Positions 18,340-27,501 of a DNA stretch of 64,000 nucleotides are shown in pieces; positions within the stretch are counted from its first letter, which is position 1; every line of letters begins with the position of its first letter. The stretch spans positions 26,108 to 90,107 of the forward strand of contig CAIKZZ010000046.1 of assembly GCA_903832085.1 (NCBI GenBank). The letters are read 5' to 3'. Below the pieces are notes generated by a model that did no database searches, was not told where the DNA came from, and worked only from the letters and a program-made list of their open reading frames with translations. Source of the stretch: an uncultured Pseudomonadota bacterium (lineage in GTDB: Bacteria; Pseudomonadota; Gammaproteobacteria; Steroidobacterales; Steroidobacteraceae). The translations under genes were made by a program, and so were the position numbers.

Positions 18340-20934
18340 ATGCAAGAGACCTACAGTCCGGCGTCGATTGAAGCACAAGCCCAGCAATACTGGGGTGATC
18401 ACCAGACCTTTAAGGCGATGGAGGATGCCGGGCGCCAGAAGTACTACTGTCTCAGTATGTTCCCTTATCCCAGTGGACGGCTGCACATGGGACATGTGCG
18501 TAACTACACCATCGGGGACGTGATCTCGCGCTACATGCGCATGCAAGGCTGCAATGTGCTGCAGCCAATGGGTTGGGATGCTTTCGGCTTGCCAGCTGAG
18601 AACGCTGCCATGGCCAATGGTGTGCCACCTGCCAAATGGACCCGCGAAAATATCGCAACCATGAAGCGTCAATTGCAGGCGTTGGGCTTTGGTCTCGACT
18701 GGAGTCGTGAGGTCGCGACCTGCGATCCAGAGTACTACCGTTGGAATCAGTGGCTGTTCTTGCGCATGTTAGAAAAAGGCATCGCCTATAAAAAAACAGG
18801 CACCGTGAACTGGGATCCGGTTGATAAGACTGTACTTGCCAATGAGCAAGTGATTGATGGTCGGGGGTGGCGTACAGGCGCTATCGTTGAGAAGCGTGAA
18901 ATCCCGATGTACTACCTCGGCATCACCGCGTATGCCCAAGAATTATTGACAGCACTCGATGGCTTAAGTGGTTGGCCTGAGCGTGTGCGCACCATGCAGG
19001 CGAACTGGATAGGAAAAAGCGAGGGCGTCACCATTGCTTTTCCTTATACGTTGTCCGGCTCAGAACATCTTTTAAAAGTTTTTACTACGCGTGCCGACAC
19101 GCTGATGGGCGTTACATTTGTAGCTGTTGCAGCGGAGCATCCCCTAGCGACCCATGCTGCAACCACGAAATCTGCGCTCGCGGCATTCGTCGAAGAGTGC
19201 AAGCACGGCAGCGTCATGGAAGCCGATCTTGCCACTATGGACAAGAAGGGCATGGACACTGGTCTGTGTGTTAGACATCCGCTGACAGGCGAAAATATTC
19301 CAGTGTGGGTTGGAAATTATGTGCTGATGGGCTACGGCGAGGGCGCCGTCATGGGTGTCCCGGGTCACGATGAGCGTGATTTCGCGTTTGCCCTGAAATA
19401 TGAACTACCGATCGTGCAGGTCATTGATGTCAATGGCGAGGTGTACTCGCATGCGCAATGGCAGCCTTGGTATGGCGAGCACGGTCGCTGCATAGCATCG
19501 GGTGCATACGATGGATTGGATTACACGGCAGCAGTTGCGCGTATTAGCCGTGATCTTGAAAATCTGAATCTTGGTGCGACGCAGGTCCAGTGGCGCCTGC
19601 GTGACTGGGGCGTGTCACGGCAGCGCTATTGGGGCTGCCCGATACCGATTGTGCACTGTGAGGTTTGTGGTGACGTGCCGGTCCCTGATGAGGATTTGCC
19701 GGTCAGGCTTCCAGAGAATCTTGTTCCAGATGGCAGCGGTAATCCACTCGCTAAGTCAGATGCTTTTGTGAACTGCCCGTGCCCACGCTGCAAGCGCCCA
19801 GCAAAGCGCGAAACAGACACGATGGACACCTTTGTAGACTCATCGTGGTACTTCTTGCGTTACACATCTGCTGATAATGCTAGCGCGATGGTTGATAAGC
19901 GCGCAGCCTATTGGGCACCGGCGGATCAGTACATTGGAGGTATAGAGCATGCGATTTTGCATCTGCTGTACTCACGGTTCTGGACCCGGGTGATGCGAGA
20001 TTTGGGTTTAGTCAGTCTAGATGAGCCGTTTTCAAATCTGCTGACTCAGGGGATGGTGCGCAATAGCATCTACTTCAGAAAGCCTGCCTCGGGCCGAGTG
20101 GTGTATTACAACCCCACCGACGTGGATGTCGTGACCGATTCCAAGGGCGCGCCTATTGGTGCGACTCTAAAAAGTGATGGGCAGCCGGTGGAGTCCGGTG
20201 GTATTGGTACGATGTCAAAGTCTAGGAACAATGGCATTGACCCACAGTCCTTTATTGATCGCTATGGCGCTGACACGGCGCGCTTGTTCATGATGTTTGC
20301 AGCTCCCCCTGAATTGTCATTGGACTGGTCTGATGAGGGTGCAGAAGGTGCGTTTCGGTTTCTGAAGCGGTTATGGAAGATTGTGCACACGCATGTCAGC
20401 GCGGGTCTGCCGGGGCCGCTGAATAAAACCGCACTGAGTCCAGCAGCTATTGCCATGCGACGCTTGACGCATCAGACCATTGCCAAGGTAACCGACGATC
20501 TAGGTCGCCGACGGACATTTAACACAGCAATCGCTGCCGTAATGGAACTCTTAAATGCCTTGCAGAAGTTCAACGAAACGGATGACTCGGCTCGCGCGAT
20601 CACACACGAAGCATTACAAAGCGCTGTGCTCATGCTCTCGCCAGTGGTTCCCCATGTCACACATGCACTATGGTTTGCGCTGGGCTCGCAGCGTGCTGTG
20701 ACTGATGAGCTATGGCCTACTGTTGATAGTAGTGCCTTAGTGCGCGATGAAATCGAGATGGTCGTGCAAGTCAATGGCAAGCTCCGCAGTCGCATGACTG
20801 TGCCATTGGGGCTTGATGATGATGCGATACGGGCCTTGGCTCTAGCTGATCCTGTGGTAGTTCGATTTGTTGCAGACAGCTTAGTTCGCAAGGTCATCGT
20901 GGTGCCGAGCAAATTAGTCAACGTGGTGATCTAG
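18340..20934 (+). CDS. leuS: Leucyl-tRNA synthetase
   Basis: Class I aminoacyl-tRNA synthetase charging tRNA-Leu. It has [16 protein letters not shown] with the HIGH-type signature HMGH at residues 49-52, the CP1 editing domain ([42 protein letters not shown]), a Cys-rich zinc-type insert ([19 protein letters not shown]), and the KMSKS loop TMSKSRNNG (residues 624-628). 864 residues as expected. First gene of the leuS-lptE group; its stop abuts the lptE ATG. Confidence 0.98.
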   Translation: MQETYSPASIEAQAQQYWGDHQTFKAMEDAGRQKYYCLSMFPYPSGRLHMGHVRNYTIGDVISRYMRMQGCNVLQPMGWDAFGLPAENAAMANGVPPAKWTRENIATMKRQLQALGFGLDWSREVATCDPEYYRWNQWLFLRMLEKGIAYKKTGTVNWDPVDKTVLANEQVIDGRGWRTGAIVEKREIPMYYLGITAYAQELLTALDGLSGWPERVRTMQANWIGKSEGVTIAFPYTLSGSEHLLKVFTTRADTLMGVTFVAVAAEHPLATHAATTKSALAAFVEECKHGSVMEADLATMDKKGMDTGLCVRHPLTGENIPVWVGNYVLMGYGEGAVMGVPGHDERDFAFALKYELPIVQVIDVNGEVYSHAQWQPWYGEHGRCIASGAYDGLDYTAAVARISRDLENLNLGATQVQWRLRDWGVSRQRYWGCPIPIVHCEVCGDVPVPDEDLPVRLPENLVPDGSGNPLAKSDAFVNCPCPRCKRPAKRETDTMDTFVDSSWYFLRYTSADNASAMVDKRAAYWAPADQYIGGIEHAILHLLYSRFWTRVMRDLGLVSLDEPFSNLLTQGMVRNSIYFRKPASGRVVYYNPTDVDVVTDSKGAPIGATLKSDGQPVESGGIGTMSKSRNNGIDPQSFIDRYGADTARLFMMFAAPPELSLDWSDEGAEGAFRFLKRLWKIVHTHVSAGLPGPLNKTALSPAAIAMRRLTHQTIAKVTDDLGRRRTFNTAIAAVMELLNALQKFNETDDSARAITHEALQSAVLMLSPVVPHVTHALWFALGSQRAVTDELWPTVDSSALVRDEIEMVVQVNGKLRSRMTVPLGLDDDAIRALALADPVVVRFVADSLVRKVIVVPSKLVNVVI

Positions 20935-21426
20935 ATGCAATGCATTAGTCGCTTTGTTCAGCTTGTCATCGTTCTTCTGTTGACCGGATGCGGCTTTCAC
21001 TTGCAAGGGGCTGCCCATTTGCCAGTAGCGTTCAAGGTCACCTATCTTGATGCTGCTGACCGCTATACATCGTTTCATCAGGCCTTGAGTCAGCAACTCA
21101 CATCAGCCGGGGCGCAGATCGCGAGTCAGCAAGCGGGGGCTAATGCCGTCATCGAAATTGTAAACGATGAGACAAGTCAGCGAGTGCTATCGATTTCGGC
21201 CTCAAATATTCCAACGGAATATGAAATCTCTTACAAAATAAAGTACCGTGTTCGGCTTGGTGAGCAGGAGATTGTGCCATTGCAGTCTTTGGTTTTAATG
21301 CGCAGCTACAGTTTTACTGAAAGTGCAGCGCTCGCCAAAGAAAGGGAGCAGGACATCATCCGCAGCGCGCTTGCCAAAGAGCTCGCTGCACTGGTGATGC
21401 GTCGCTTGGCTGTTTTGTCACCATGA
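20935..21426 (+). CDS. lptE: LPS-assembly lipoprotein LptE
   Basis: Outer-membrane lipoprotein that plugs the LptD barrel and helps place LPS in the outer leaflet. Signal peptide with lipobox LLTGC at residues 14-18 followed by GFHLQG, the diagnostic start of mature LptE (RlpB). The body has the beta-rich segments ISASNIPTEYEISYKIKYRV and VPLQSLVLMRSYSFTE. 163 residues. ATG follows the leuS stop with no gap; the 3' end overlaps the next gene by 4 bases. Confidence 0.93.
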   Translation: MQCISRFVQLVIVLLLTGCGFHLQGAAHLPVAFKVTYLDAADRYTSFHQALSQQLTSAGAQIASQQAGANAVIEIVNDETSQRVLSISASNIPTEYEISYKIKYRVRLGEQEIVPLQSLVLMRSYSFTESAALAKEREQDIIRSALAKELAALVMRRLAVLSP

Positions 21427-21923
21427 GCGATGGGCTCACGACAGTGCTGCTCGGTGATGCCATGCTTGGGCCCGTGCAGCAGTTATTGGCTCGGTTCGGC
21501 GTCACACTGCGCTTAGTTGCCGATGGCATGCCGATTGAGGCGAGTTATTGGGGCGAACCGGAAGCGGGTCTGGTGGGGTCACAGGTCCACGCCCGACTCG
21601 ATACTCCGGTGCACTCGGTGCTGCACGAAGCGGCGCATATATTGTGTATGGATACTGAGCGCCGGGCGCATCTTTACAAGGATGCGGGCGGTGACTTTGC
21701 TGAAGAGGATGCGGTGTGTTGTCTGCAGATTATGCTGGCAGAGCAGATCCAGGAGCTCGGTTCCGAGCAGATGATGCGAGACATGAATGCCTGGGGATAT
21801 ACGTTTCGTTTAGGCTCAGCGCAAGCCTGGTTCGCGACTGAGGCCGAGCAGGCGCGTGAGTTTTTAAAAAACCGCGGCTTAACGAATGCTGCTGGGCAGT
21901 TACAACATCGAGGTGAAGGTTGA
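21423..21923 (+). CDS. Conserved hypothetical protein with HEAAH zincin-like motif
   Basis: I cannot name this family. The 166-residue protein has no signal peptide or membrane segment. It contains LHEAAHILCMDTERRAHLYKDAGG with an HExxH-type motif (H68-E-A-A-H72), the zinc-binding core of many metallopeptidases, and a following acidic segment GGDFAEEDAVCCLQIMLAEQI that could supply a third ligand. Other visible blocks are MNAWGYTFRLGSAQAWF. It starts with an ATGA overlap on lptE and its stop overlaps the copper chaperone gene, so it is translated from the leuS transcript. A cytosolic metalloprotease or metal-dependent hydrolase is possible, unproven. Confidence 0.8.
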   Translation: MSDGLTTVLLGDAMLGPVQQLLARFGVTLRLVADGMPIEASYWGEPEAGLVGSQVHARLDTPVHSVLHEAAHILCMDTERRAHLYKDAGGDFAEEDAVCCLQIMLAEQIQELGSEQMMRDMNAWGYTFRLGSAQAWFATEAEQAREFLKNRGLTNAAGQLQHRGEG

Positions 21924-22366
21924 TGAGGCGTCTATCGTTCGGTATGCGGCTGCTAGGCACGACTCTTGTGGTGAGCAGTTTATGCGCCCTCGCTGCTGCC
22001 AATGATTTGTCTGTGCTGCATCCGTGGTCTCGCGTCACGCCGCCAGGCGTAACGATAGGCGTGGGTTATCTAGAAATCGTTAACAGTGGGGCGGCAGATC
22101 GATTGTTGAGCGTTTCCTCTCCGCGTGCCGAGCGTGTAGAGATCCATGAGTCCCGCATGGAGGATGGTATGCAGTCGATGCACATGAGTGCAACGCTGCC
22201 GCTCGCGGCTCATAGCCGAATACTGTTTGCACCTGGGGCGCTGCATCTAATGTTGATCGGGGTTAAGCGACCACTGGTGGTTGGTGAGCGGGTGCCCTTA
22301 ATGCTCATGTTCGAGCGCGGCGGACACGTTATGACGGCGCTGGTGGTGGAGGCTGAGCCTGGTTGA
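21923..22366 (+). CDS. Periplasmic PCu(A)C-type copper chaperone
   Basis: Signal peptide MRRLSFGMRLLGTTLVVSSLCALAAA, then a small cupredoxin-like domain. The copper motif of the family, H(M)-X10-M-X21-H-X-M, is complete: H75, M86, H108, M110. Homologues deliver Cu(I) to the CuA centre of cytochrome c oxidase, often with a Sco protein; no Sco gene lies beside it here. 147 residues from the ATG that overlaps the preceding stop (TGATG); a TTG one codon upstream is also possible. Confidence 0.92.
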   Translation: MRRLSFGMRLLGTTLVVSSLCALAAANDLSVLHPWSRVTPPGVTIGVGYLEIVNSGAADRLLSVSSPRAERVEIHESRMEDGMQSMHMSATLPLAAHSRILFAPGALHLMLIGVKRPLVVGERVPLMLMFERGGHVMTALVVEAEPG

Positions 22367-22452
22367 CGGTTTGCGAGTGCTATGGGCGGTGGGACTTGCC
22401 CACTGTCAGTGGTGATGTGAGACTTGAGGTTCTGATTGGCAAGGAGTGATTT

Positions 22453-24048
22453 ATGCAACATTTTGTAACCGTTCTACGCGCGTTTTTTGTGGTGACACCG
22501 TTACTTAGCGCCGCGGTACTCGCCGCCCCTGAGACGCCAGCAGCGGCGCCTAAGTCTGACGAAAGCCTGCGCCATCTGAAAGATGAGGCTGTACGCAGTG
22601 CAGGGACCCTGACGATTGCAGGTAAAACGCTCGGCTACGGTGCTGAAACCGGTATCTTGGTTGTGCATGTGAAAGATCCAATGGATGCAGATCCAGTGCC
22701 GGCGACTGATAAGACGCCTGCACCAGTCGAGCCTGAAGCGGGGATGTCGTATGTTGCCTACTTTCTAGGTAAAGACCCCAATCCAACGCGGCCAATCACA
22801 TTTGTGTTCAATGGTGGACCTGGATCCGCGAGTGTCTGGTTGCACATGGGTGCATTCGGTCCCAAGCGTGTGGTGACGAGCAATGACTCGCATACGCCGC
22901 CCGCGCCTTATAAGATGATTGACAACGCGTCTTCACTGCTCCCAGAGACCGATCTTGTTTTCGTCGATGCGCCGGGTACTGGTTTTGGCCATCTGCGTGG
23001 CGCTGATAAGGAAAAGGCTTTTTGGGGCGTTGACCAAGATGCCCATGCCTTTGCCAACTTCATCGCTGAGTTTCTCTCGCGTCATGGCCGCTGGAACTCA
23101 CCGAAGTATTTATTTGGTGAAAGTTATGGCACCACGCGAGCTGCCACTCTTGCCTATGTGCTGCAGAGCCAGAAAGCGATTGATCTGAACGGCATTATGT
23201 TGCTGTCACAGATTTTATCATTTGATAACAGTGCTGATGAGCCGCAATTAAACCCCGGGATTGATCAGCCCTATGCCTTGGCGCTGCCAACCTATGCAGC
23301 AACAGCGTGGTATCACAAGAAACTAGCAAATCCGACGGCGACCTTGGAGCCTTTCTTGGCAGAAGTGGAGCGATTTGCGTTGGGTGATTACTGGTCAGCG
23401 CTAGCACAAGGCTCGCAGCTGCCTACTGAGCAGCGCGCCGCAGTGATTGCTAAACTGCATGATTACACTGGCTTATCGTCGGAGTACATTGATCGCGCAG
23501 ATTTGCGCATTAATGGTGGTGTATTTGAGCAGCATGTATTGGGTAATGGCACGACAGGTCGGCTCGATACGCGTTTCAAGGGCGAGTCACTCGATCCTTT
23601 GAGCAAGGAGACGAGTTATGACCCGCAGTCGGCGGCCATTAGCTCGGTGTACGTTTCAGTATTTAATGATTATGTGCGCCACGATTTGAAGTTTGGTGAT
23701 GACAAAACCTACAAACTTTGGGCGCCTATTACATCTTGGGATTTCCAACATCGTGATCCTGGTTCGCCGCGTGGTCGGGAGACGGGTGCTACAAATGTCA
23801 TTAATGATCTCGCAACCGCGATGAAGGTTAATCCGCAGTTAAAAGTGATCATGTTTGGCGGTTATTACGATCTTGCGACCCCATACTTTGCCGCTGAATA
23901 CGAGTTGCGGCATTTGCCGGTACCGGCCACGACTGCGAAAAATATTGAGATTAAGCTCTATCCATCAGGGCATATGATCTATGCGCACGAGGCCTCAATG
24001 ATTGCGTTACACGAACACGCTGCGGATTTCATCCGCCGTACGCATTAA
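22453..24048 (+). CDS. Secreted S10-family serine carboxypeptidase-like protein
   Basis: Signal peptide (MQHFVTVLRAFFVVTPLLSAAVLAA), then an alpha/beta-hydrolase of the peptidase S10 type. The oxyanion segment is FVFNGGPGSASVWLHMGAFGP; the triad is S224 in GESYGTTRA, D473 in FGGYYDLATPY and H507 in YPSGHMIYAH. 531 residues. S10 enzymes are common in eukaryotic vacuoles and occur in some proteobacteria, where they are exported; expected activity is removal of C-terminal residues at acid pH, or acyl transfer. Good AAGGAGTG ribosome binding site; 86 bases of spacer separate it from the copper chaperone. Confidence 0.88.
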   Translation: MQHFVTVLRAFFVVTPLLSAAVLAAPETPAAAPKSDESLRHLKDEAVRSAGTLTIAGKTLGYGAETGILVVHVKDPMDADPVPATDKTPAPVEPEAGMSYVAYFLGKDPNPTRPITFVFNGGPGSASVWLHMGAFGPKRVVTSNDSHTPPAPYKMIDNASSLLPETDLVFVDAPGTGFGHLRGADKEKAFWGVDQDAHAFANFIAEFLSRHGRWNSPKYLFGESYGTTRAATLAYVLQSQKAIDLNGIMLLSQILSFDNSADEPQLNPGIDQPYALALPTYAATAWYHKKLANPTATLEPFLAEVERFALGDYWSALAQGSQLPTEQRAAVIAKLHDYTGLSSEYIDRADLRINGGVFEQHVLGNGTTGRLDTRFKGESLDPLSKETSYDPQSAAISSVYVSVFNDYVRHDLKFGDDKTYKLWAPITSWDFQHRDPGSPRGRETGATNVINDLATAMKVNPQLKVIMFGGYYDLATPYFAAEYELRHLPVPATTAKNIEIKLYPSGHMIYAHEASMIALHEHAADFIRRTH

Positions 24049-24062
24049 GCGTTGGTACGCTG

Positions 24063-25067
24063 ATGCGGATCGTCGCAGAGAGCTTGGCGCAGAATCTGAA
24101 AGGGTCTGCGCCAAGTGCGTGGCTGGTCTCTGGTGATGAGCCGCTCTTGGTTGGCGAATCTGCTGACCTGATTCGTGCGCGTGCGCGTCAGGATGGCTTC
24201 GTAGGTCGTGAGGTCCTGTTTGTGGACCGTCATTTTGATTGGGATTCGTTGGACGGCGCGCTGCGCGCGATGTCGTTGTTTGCAGAAAAGCGCATCATTG
24301 AGCTACGCATGGCGCAACCAAAGCCTGGTGTGGATGGCTCAAAAATATTGCAAGCAGCTGTGAAAGATCCTGCCACTGATGTTTGCCTTTTAGTGATCAC
24401 TGATAAAATCGAGTGGAAAGACCATGCTAGTAGTTGGGTAAAAGCCTTTGAGACTCAGGGTCATTGGGTACAGGCGGATCAGCTGGGAATCGATCAGCTG
24501 CCGGGTTGGATTAAAGGTCGCCTCAGCCGCGCAGGCTTGGTGGCGGAGCCAGAGGCTATTGAGCTGCTAGCGGAGCGGTGCGAGGGCAACCTTGTGGCTG
24601 CGCATCAGCAAATTGAGCGACTTAGCCTTTTGACGGCGAAGGGTACGGTTAGCGTTGAGGCCATGGCCGAGTCGGTTGCCATGAGCGCACGTTATAACGT
24701 GTTCCAGCTCAGTGAAGCGCTGCTGATGGGTGATGCGGGGCGTGTGCTTCGCATGCTAGACGGGCTGCAGGGTGAGGGTGTAGAGCCGACCCTGGTACTG
24801 TGGTGTATTGCTGAGGAGTTACGCTCTATCTTGCAGTGGACTCCTAATGGTGGGCCACGACGTTTATATCGCGGTGGTCGTGCGCGTAAGGATTTGCTAA
24901 GTCGTGCGCATGCGCGTGTCCCCCGGGGTCAGTTGCAGTCCTTGCTTGAGGACGCGGCGCGTATTGATGGTTACATTAAGGGGTCACGTAAAGATGAGGC
25001 ATGGGGTGCACTGGCGCGGTTAGCGACCACCCTGTGTCTTGCTGCCCAGCGGGTTGCAACACGTTGA
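24063..25067 (+). CDS. holA: DNA polymerase III subunit delta
   Basis: Wrench subunit of the clamp loader that opens the beta sliding clamp. The 334-residue protein follows the HolA pattern: SAWLVSGDEPLLVGESADLIR, FAEKRIIELRM, a central AAA+-like domain without Walker motifs (LLVITDKIEWKDHASSW), IEFLAERCEGNLVAAHQQIERLSLL-type helix (ELLAERCEGNLVAAHQQIERL) and a helical C-terminal collar domain. In the conserved leuS-lptE-holA-nadD-rsfS-rlmH order. Its stop overlaps the nadD start. Confidence 0.95.
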   Translation: MRIVAESLAQNLKGSAPSAWLVSGDEPLLVGESADLIRARARQDGFVGREVLFVDRHFDWDSLDGALRAMSLFAEKRIIELRMAQPKPGVDGSKILQAAVKDPATDVCLLVITDKIEWKDHASSWVKAFETQGHWVQADQLGIDQLPGWIKGRLSRAGLVAEPEAIELLAERCEGNLVAAHQQIERLSLLTAKGTVSVEAMAESVAMSARYNVFQLSEALLMGDAGRVLRMLDGLQGEGVEPTLVLWCIAEELRSILQWTPNGGPRRLYRGGRARKDLLSRAHARVPRGQLQSLLEDAARIDGYIKGSRKDEAWGALARLATTLCLAAQRVATR

Positions 25068-25768
25068 GTACCTTACAGCGTGTGGCTGGTGGGGTTACGC
25101 CGGCACCAGCGCCGAACGGCCCGTTGGGGATATTCGGCGGAACTTTTGATCCGATTCATTATGGCCACCTGCGCACTGCCTTTGAGTTATTACAGCGACT
25201 GAGTCTTGCGGAAGTTCGGTTCATACCCGTCGGTACTCCGGCGCATCGAGGTAACACGTTGGCGCCAGCCAGTGTGCGTCTTGCGATGGTTCAAGCTGCG
25301 ATTGCCGGGCAACTTGAATTTACTGTAGATGAGCGGGAAATACGCAAAGCGACCCCCTCATATACCATCGATACGCTCGAGGAACTGCGAGTTGAGTTCC
25401 CATCCCGCCCATTGTGCTTGTGTGTGGGTATGGACGCATTTTTAGGGCTGTCCGGTTGGCATCGCTGGTCGGAATTATTGAACTTTGCGCACTTGGTGGT
25501 GGCGCATCGGCCCGGCTGGCAGGCGCCAACTGATGGTCTTTTGGGTACACTGCTCGCAAGTCGAGGGACGGTGCATGCGGAGCAGTTGCATGCATCGCCC
25601 GCAGGGCGCATCTTTATTCATGCCGTTACGCAGCTGGAAATCTCCTCGACCGAAGTGCGCAGCCTGCTTGATGCGGGTCGTGACCCGCGTTACTTAATGC
25701 CTGACAGTGTTCGTCAGATTTTGTTGAAATCGGGTTGGTATGCCCGAAAGGAAAAAGCATCCGGATGA
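25064..25768 (+). CDS. nadD: Nicotinate-mononucleotide adenylyltransferase
   Basis: Transfers AMP from ATP to nicotinate mononucleotide in NAD synthesis. The nucleotidyltransferase motif GIFGGTFDPIHYGHLR lies near residues 22-37, and ISSTEVRSLL is the C-terminal ATP-binding motif. I place the start at TTG overlapping the holA stop (TTGA; 234 residues); a GTG six codons later is an alternative. The N-terminal part before GIFGG is Pro/Ala-rich and slightly longer than in E. coli. Confidence 0.94.
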   Translation: MSTLQRVAGGVTPAPAPNGPLGIFGGTFDPIHYGHLRTAFELLQRLSLAEVRFIPVGTPAHRGNTLAPASVRLAMVQAAIAGQLEFTVDEREIRKATPSYTIDTLEELRVEFPSRPLCLCVGMDAFLGLSGWHRWSELLNFAHLVVAHRPGWQAPTDGLLGTLLASRGTVHAEQLHASPAGRIFIHAVTQLEISSTEVRSLLDAGRDPRYLMPDSVRQILLKSGWYARKEKASG

Positions 25769-26307
25769 AGTCTAAAAAAACCATAGCGAAGCCGAAACCC
25801 CAGTCTGTTGATCTGACAAAAAGCCCGGCGCGCAAGAAAGCGAGCCTCTTAAAGGGTTCTGTGCGGGCGTCAGCGCCTGTCGCAAAAGTAAAATCGGTCG
25901 CCAAAGCAAAAGCCAAAGCGGCGCCTAAAGCCAAGGCCAAGAGCAAACCAAAGGCCACAGGTCGCTTGAGTCAGCTGCTGGTTGTTGTGGCGGAGGCTTT
26001 GGGTGATATGAAAGCCCAGCAAGTCACTGTATTAGATGTGCATGAGTTGACCGATGTGACAGATGTCATCGTGATCGCCTCTGGTACCTCTGATCGCCAT
26101 GTGAAATCTATCGCCAGTAGTGTGGTGATGGCCGCTAAGCGCGGTGGATTTCGGCCCTCAGGTGTGGAAGGCGAGCGTGAAGGTGAATGGGTCTTAGTTG
26201 ACCTTGGCGATGTCATTGTGCATGTGATGTTGCCGCGTGTGAGAGAGTTCTATGGGCTGGAAAAGCTCTGGGATGTACAAGCCACAGATCGTACGGCTAG
26301 TGACTGA
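25765..26307 (+). CDS. rsfS: Ribosomal silencing factor RsfS with basic N-terminal extension
   Basis: RsfS (YbeB/DUF143) binds L14 on the 50S and blocks subunit joining in starved cells. The core is at about residues 75-175: VVVAEALGDMKAQQVTVLDV, TDVIVIASGTSDRHVKSIAS, GEREGEWVLVDLGDVIVHVMLPRVREFYGLEKLW. The usual protein is about 105 residues; here the ATG overlapping nadD gives 180, because about 72 residues of Lys/Ala/Pro repeats (SVAKAKAKAAPKAKAKSK) precede the core. GAAAGGAAAAAG lies ahead of this ATG, supporting that the extension is translated. The extension resembles bacterial histone-H1-like tails. Confidence 0.93.
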   Translation: MKSKKTIAKPKPQSVDLTKSPARKKASLLKGSVRASAPVAKVKSVAKAKAKAAPKAKAKSKPKATGRLSQLLVVVAEALGDMKAQQVTVLDVHELTDVTDVIVIASGTSDRHVKSIASSVVMAAKRGGFRPSGVEGEREGEWVLVDLGDVIVHVMLPRVREFYGLEKLWDVQATDRTASD

Positions 26308-26336
26308 CCAGACTCAGTCGGGCATCGGTAGGTCGC

Positions 26337-26807
26337 GTGCGCGTTAAGGTGATGGCAGCAGGTACCCGCTTGCCTGCCTGGATTGGTGCTGGATTTAACG
26401 AATACGCGCGGCGCATGCCGCCGGAGTCCCCGCTGGAGTTGCGTGAAATCGCGGTCGATCAGCGCGGGGGCAGCGGTAGCGCGCTGCGAGCGCGCCGTGA
26501 TGAGGGCGAGGCGATGCTCTCAGGCGTCTTGCCGGCTCATTGGGTAGTGGCTCTCGATGTCACGGGTAAGGCGCTTGATACAGCGGCCCTTGCGCGCTGG
26601 TGGCAGGGTCGCCTGACAGACGGGCGCGATGTGGTGTTCCTGATAGGGGGTCCTGAGGGCCTGAGTGAGGACTGCCTGAGCCGTGCGAATGAGCGGGTCT
26701 CCCTGTCACCCCTGACGTTTCCCCATGGAATTGTGCGGATTGTGCTGGCTGAGCAGCTATACCGGGCCAGTAGCCTCCTAAAAGGGCACCCCTACCACCG
26801 CGCATAA
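26337..26807 (+). CDS. rlmH: 23S rRNA pseudouridine-1915 N3-methyltransferase RlmH
   Basis: SPOUT-fold methyltransferase that modifies pseudouridine 1915 in helix 69 of 23S rRNA on the 70S ribosome. Family features: RVKVMAAGTRLPAWIGAGFNEYARR at the start, VVFLIGGPEGLSEDCL (SAM-binding knot) and the end FPHGIVRIVLAEQLYRASSLLKGHPYHRA. 156 residues. GTG start 29 bases after rsfS. In the conserved rsfS-rlmH pair. Confidence 0.96.
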   Translation: MRVKVMAAGTRLPAWIGAGFNEYARRMPPESPLELREIAVDQRGGSGSALRARRDEGEAMLSGVLPAHWVVALDVTGKALDTAALARWWQGRLTDGRDVVFLIGGPEGLSEDCLSRANERVSLSPLTFPHGIVRIVLAEQLYRASSLLKGHPYHRA

Positions 26808-26886
26808 AGAGCATAGATTACGTGTTATTCGCTGCGCAATGGACGCGCTCAAGCTATGCTTTGCGCTCATTGGTTTAGTCACGTAG

Positions 26887-27501
26887 GTGCCGGTTTTGGC
26901 GATCGCGCAGTATCACTCAGTTACGTTGGCATCGGCATCGCCGCGCCGCGAGGCGCTGTTGCGGCAGATCGGGGTGCATAGCGTCATTGTGCCTGCTGAT
27001 ATCGATGAGTCGCGCCGTCCTGGTGAGCACCCCGTTAGCTATGTACAGCGCTTGGCGGCCGAGAAGGCCGCTGCGGTTTGGAGTCGCGATAATCGCCAGC
27101 CGGTGCTTGCGGCCGATACCGCCGTCGTCCTGGGCGAAGCTGTGTTTGGTAAGCCCGCTGACCTCGAGGAGAGCGTGCGCATGCTGCAAGCGCTTTCGGG
27201 CCGCACTCACGAGGTGTTGACCGCGGTCGCCGTACGCCACGCGAGCGGGCTTCAGTCTGCACTCAGCCAGAGTCAGGTCACGTTTCGTGTTTTATCGCTT
27301 GCTGAGTGTCAGCGTTATGTGGCGACCGGCGAGCCTCTGGGCAAGGCGGGAGGTTACGCAATTCAAGGATTCGCAGCGAGCTTTATCACCCTCTTGCATG
27401 GCAGTTACTCTGCGGTGATGGGCTTGCCCTTAGCGGAGACGGCCGAGTTACTGACCGCTGCGGGTGTGCAGGTGTGGAATAGCGACGGGATTGGCACATG
27501 A
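26887..27501 (+). CDS. maf: Maf-family nucleoside triphosphate pyrophosphatase
   Basis: House-cleaning pyrophosphatase of the YhdE type (dTTP/UTP and modified nucleotides). Motifs: LASASPRREALLRQIG (residues 11-26), VLAADTAVVLGEAVFGKP, and GGYAIQGFAASFITLLHGSYSAVMGLPLAET. 204 residues. GTG start; its stop overlaps rng by 4 bases. The gene heads the maf-rng-yhdP-nit-tldD series, which in Pseudomonas follows mreBCD; mreBCD is not here. Confidence 0.94.
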   Translation: MPVLAIAQYHSVTLASASPRREALLRQIGVHSVIVPADIDESRRPGEHPVSYVQRLAAEKAAAVWSRDNRQPVLAADTAVVLGEAVFGKPADLEESVRMLQALSGRTHEVLTAVAVRHASGLQSALSQSQVTFRVLSLAECQRYVATGEPLGKAGGYAIQGFAASFITLLHGSYSAVMGLPLAETAELLTAAGVQVWNSDGIGT

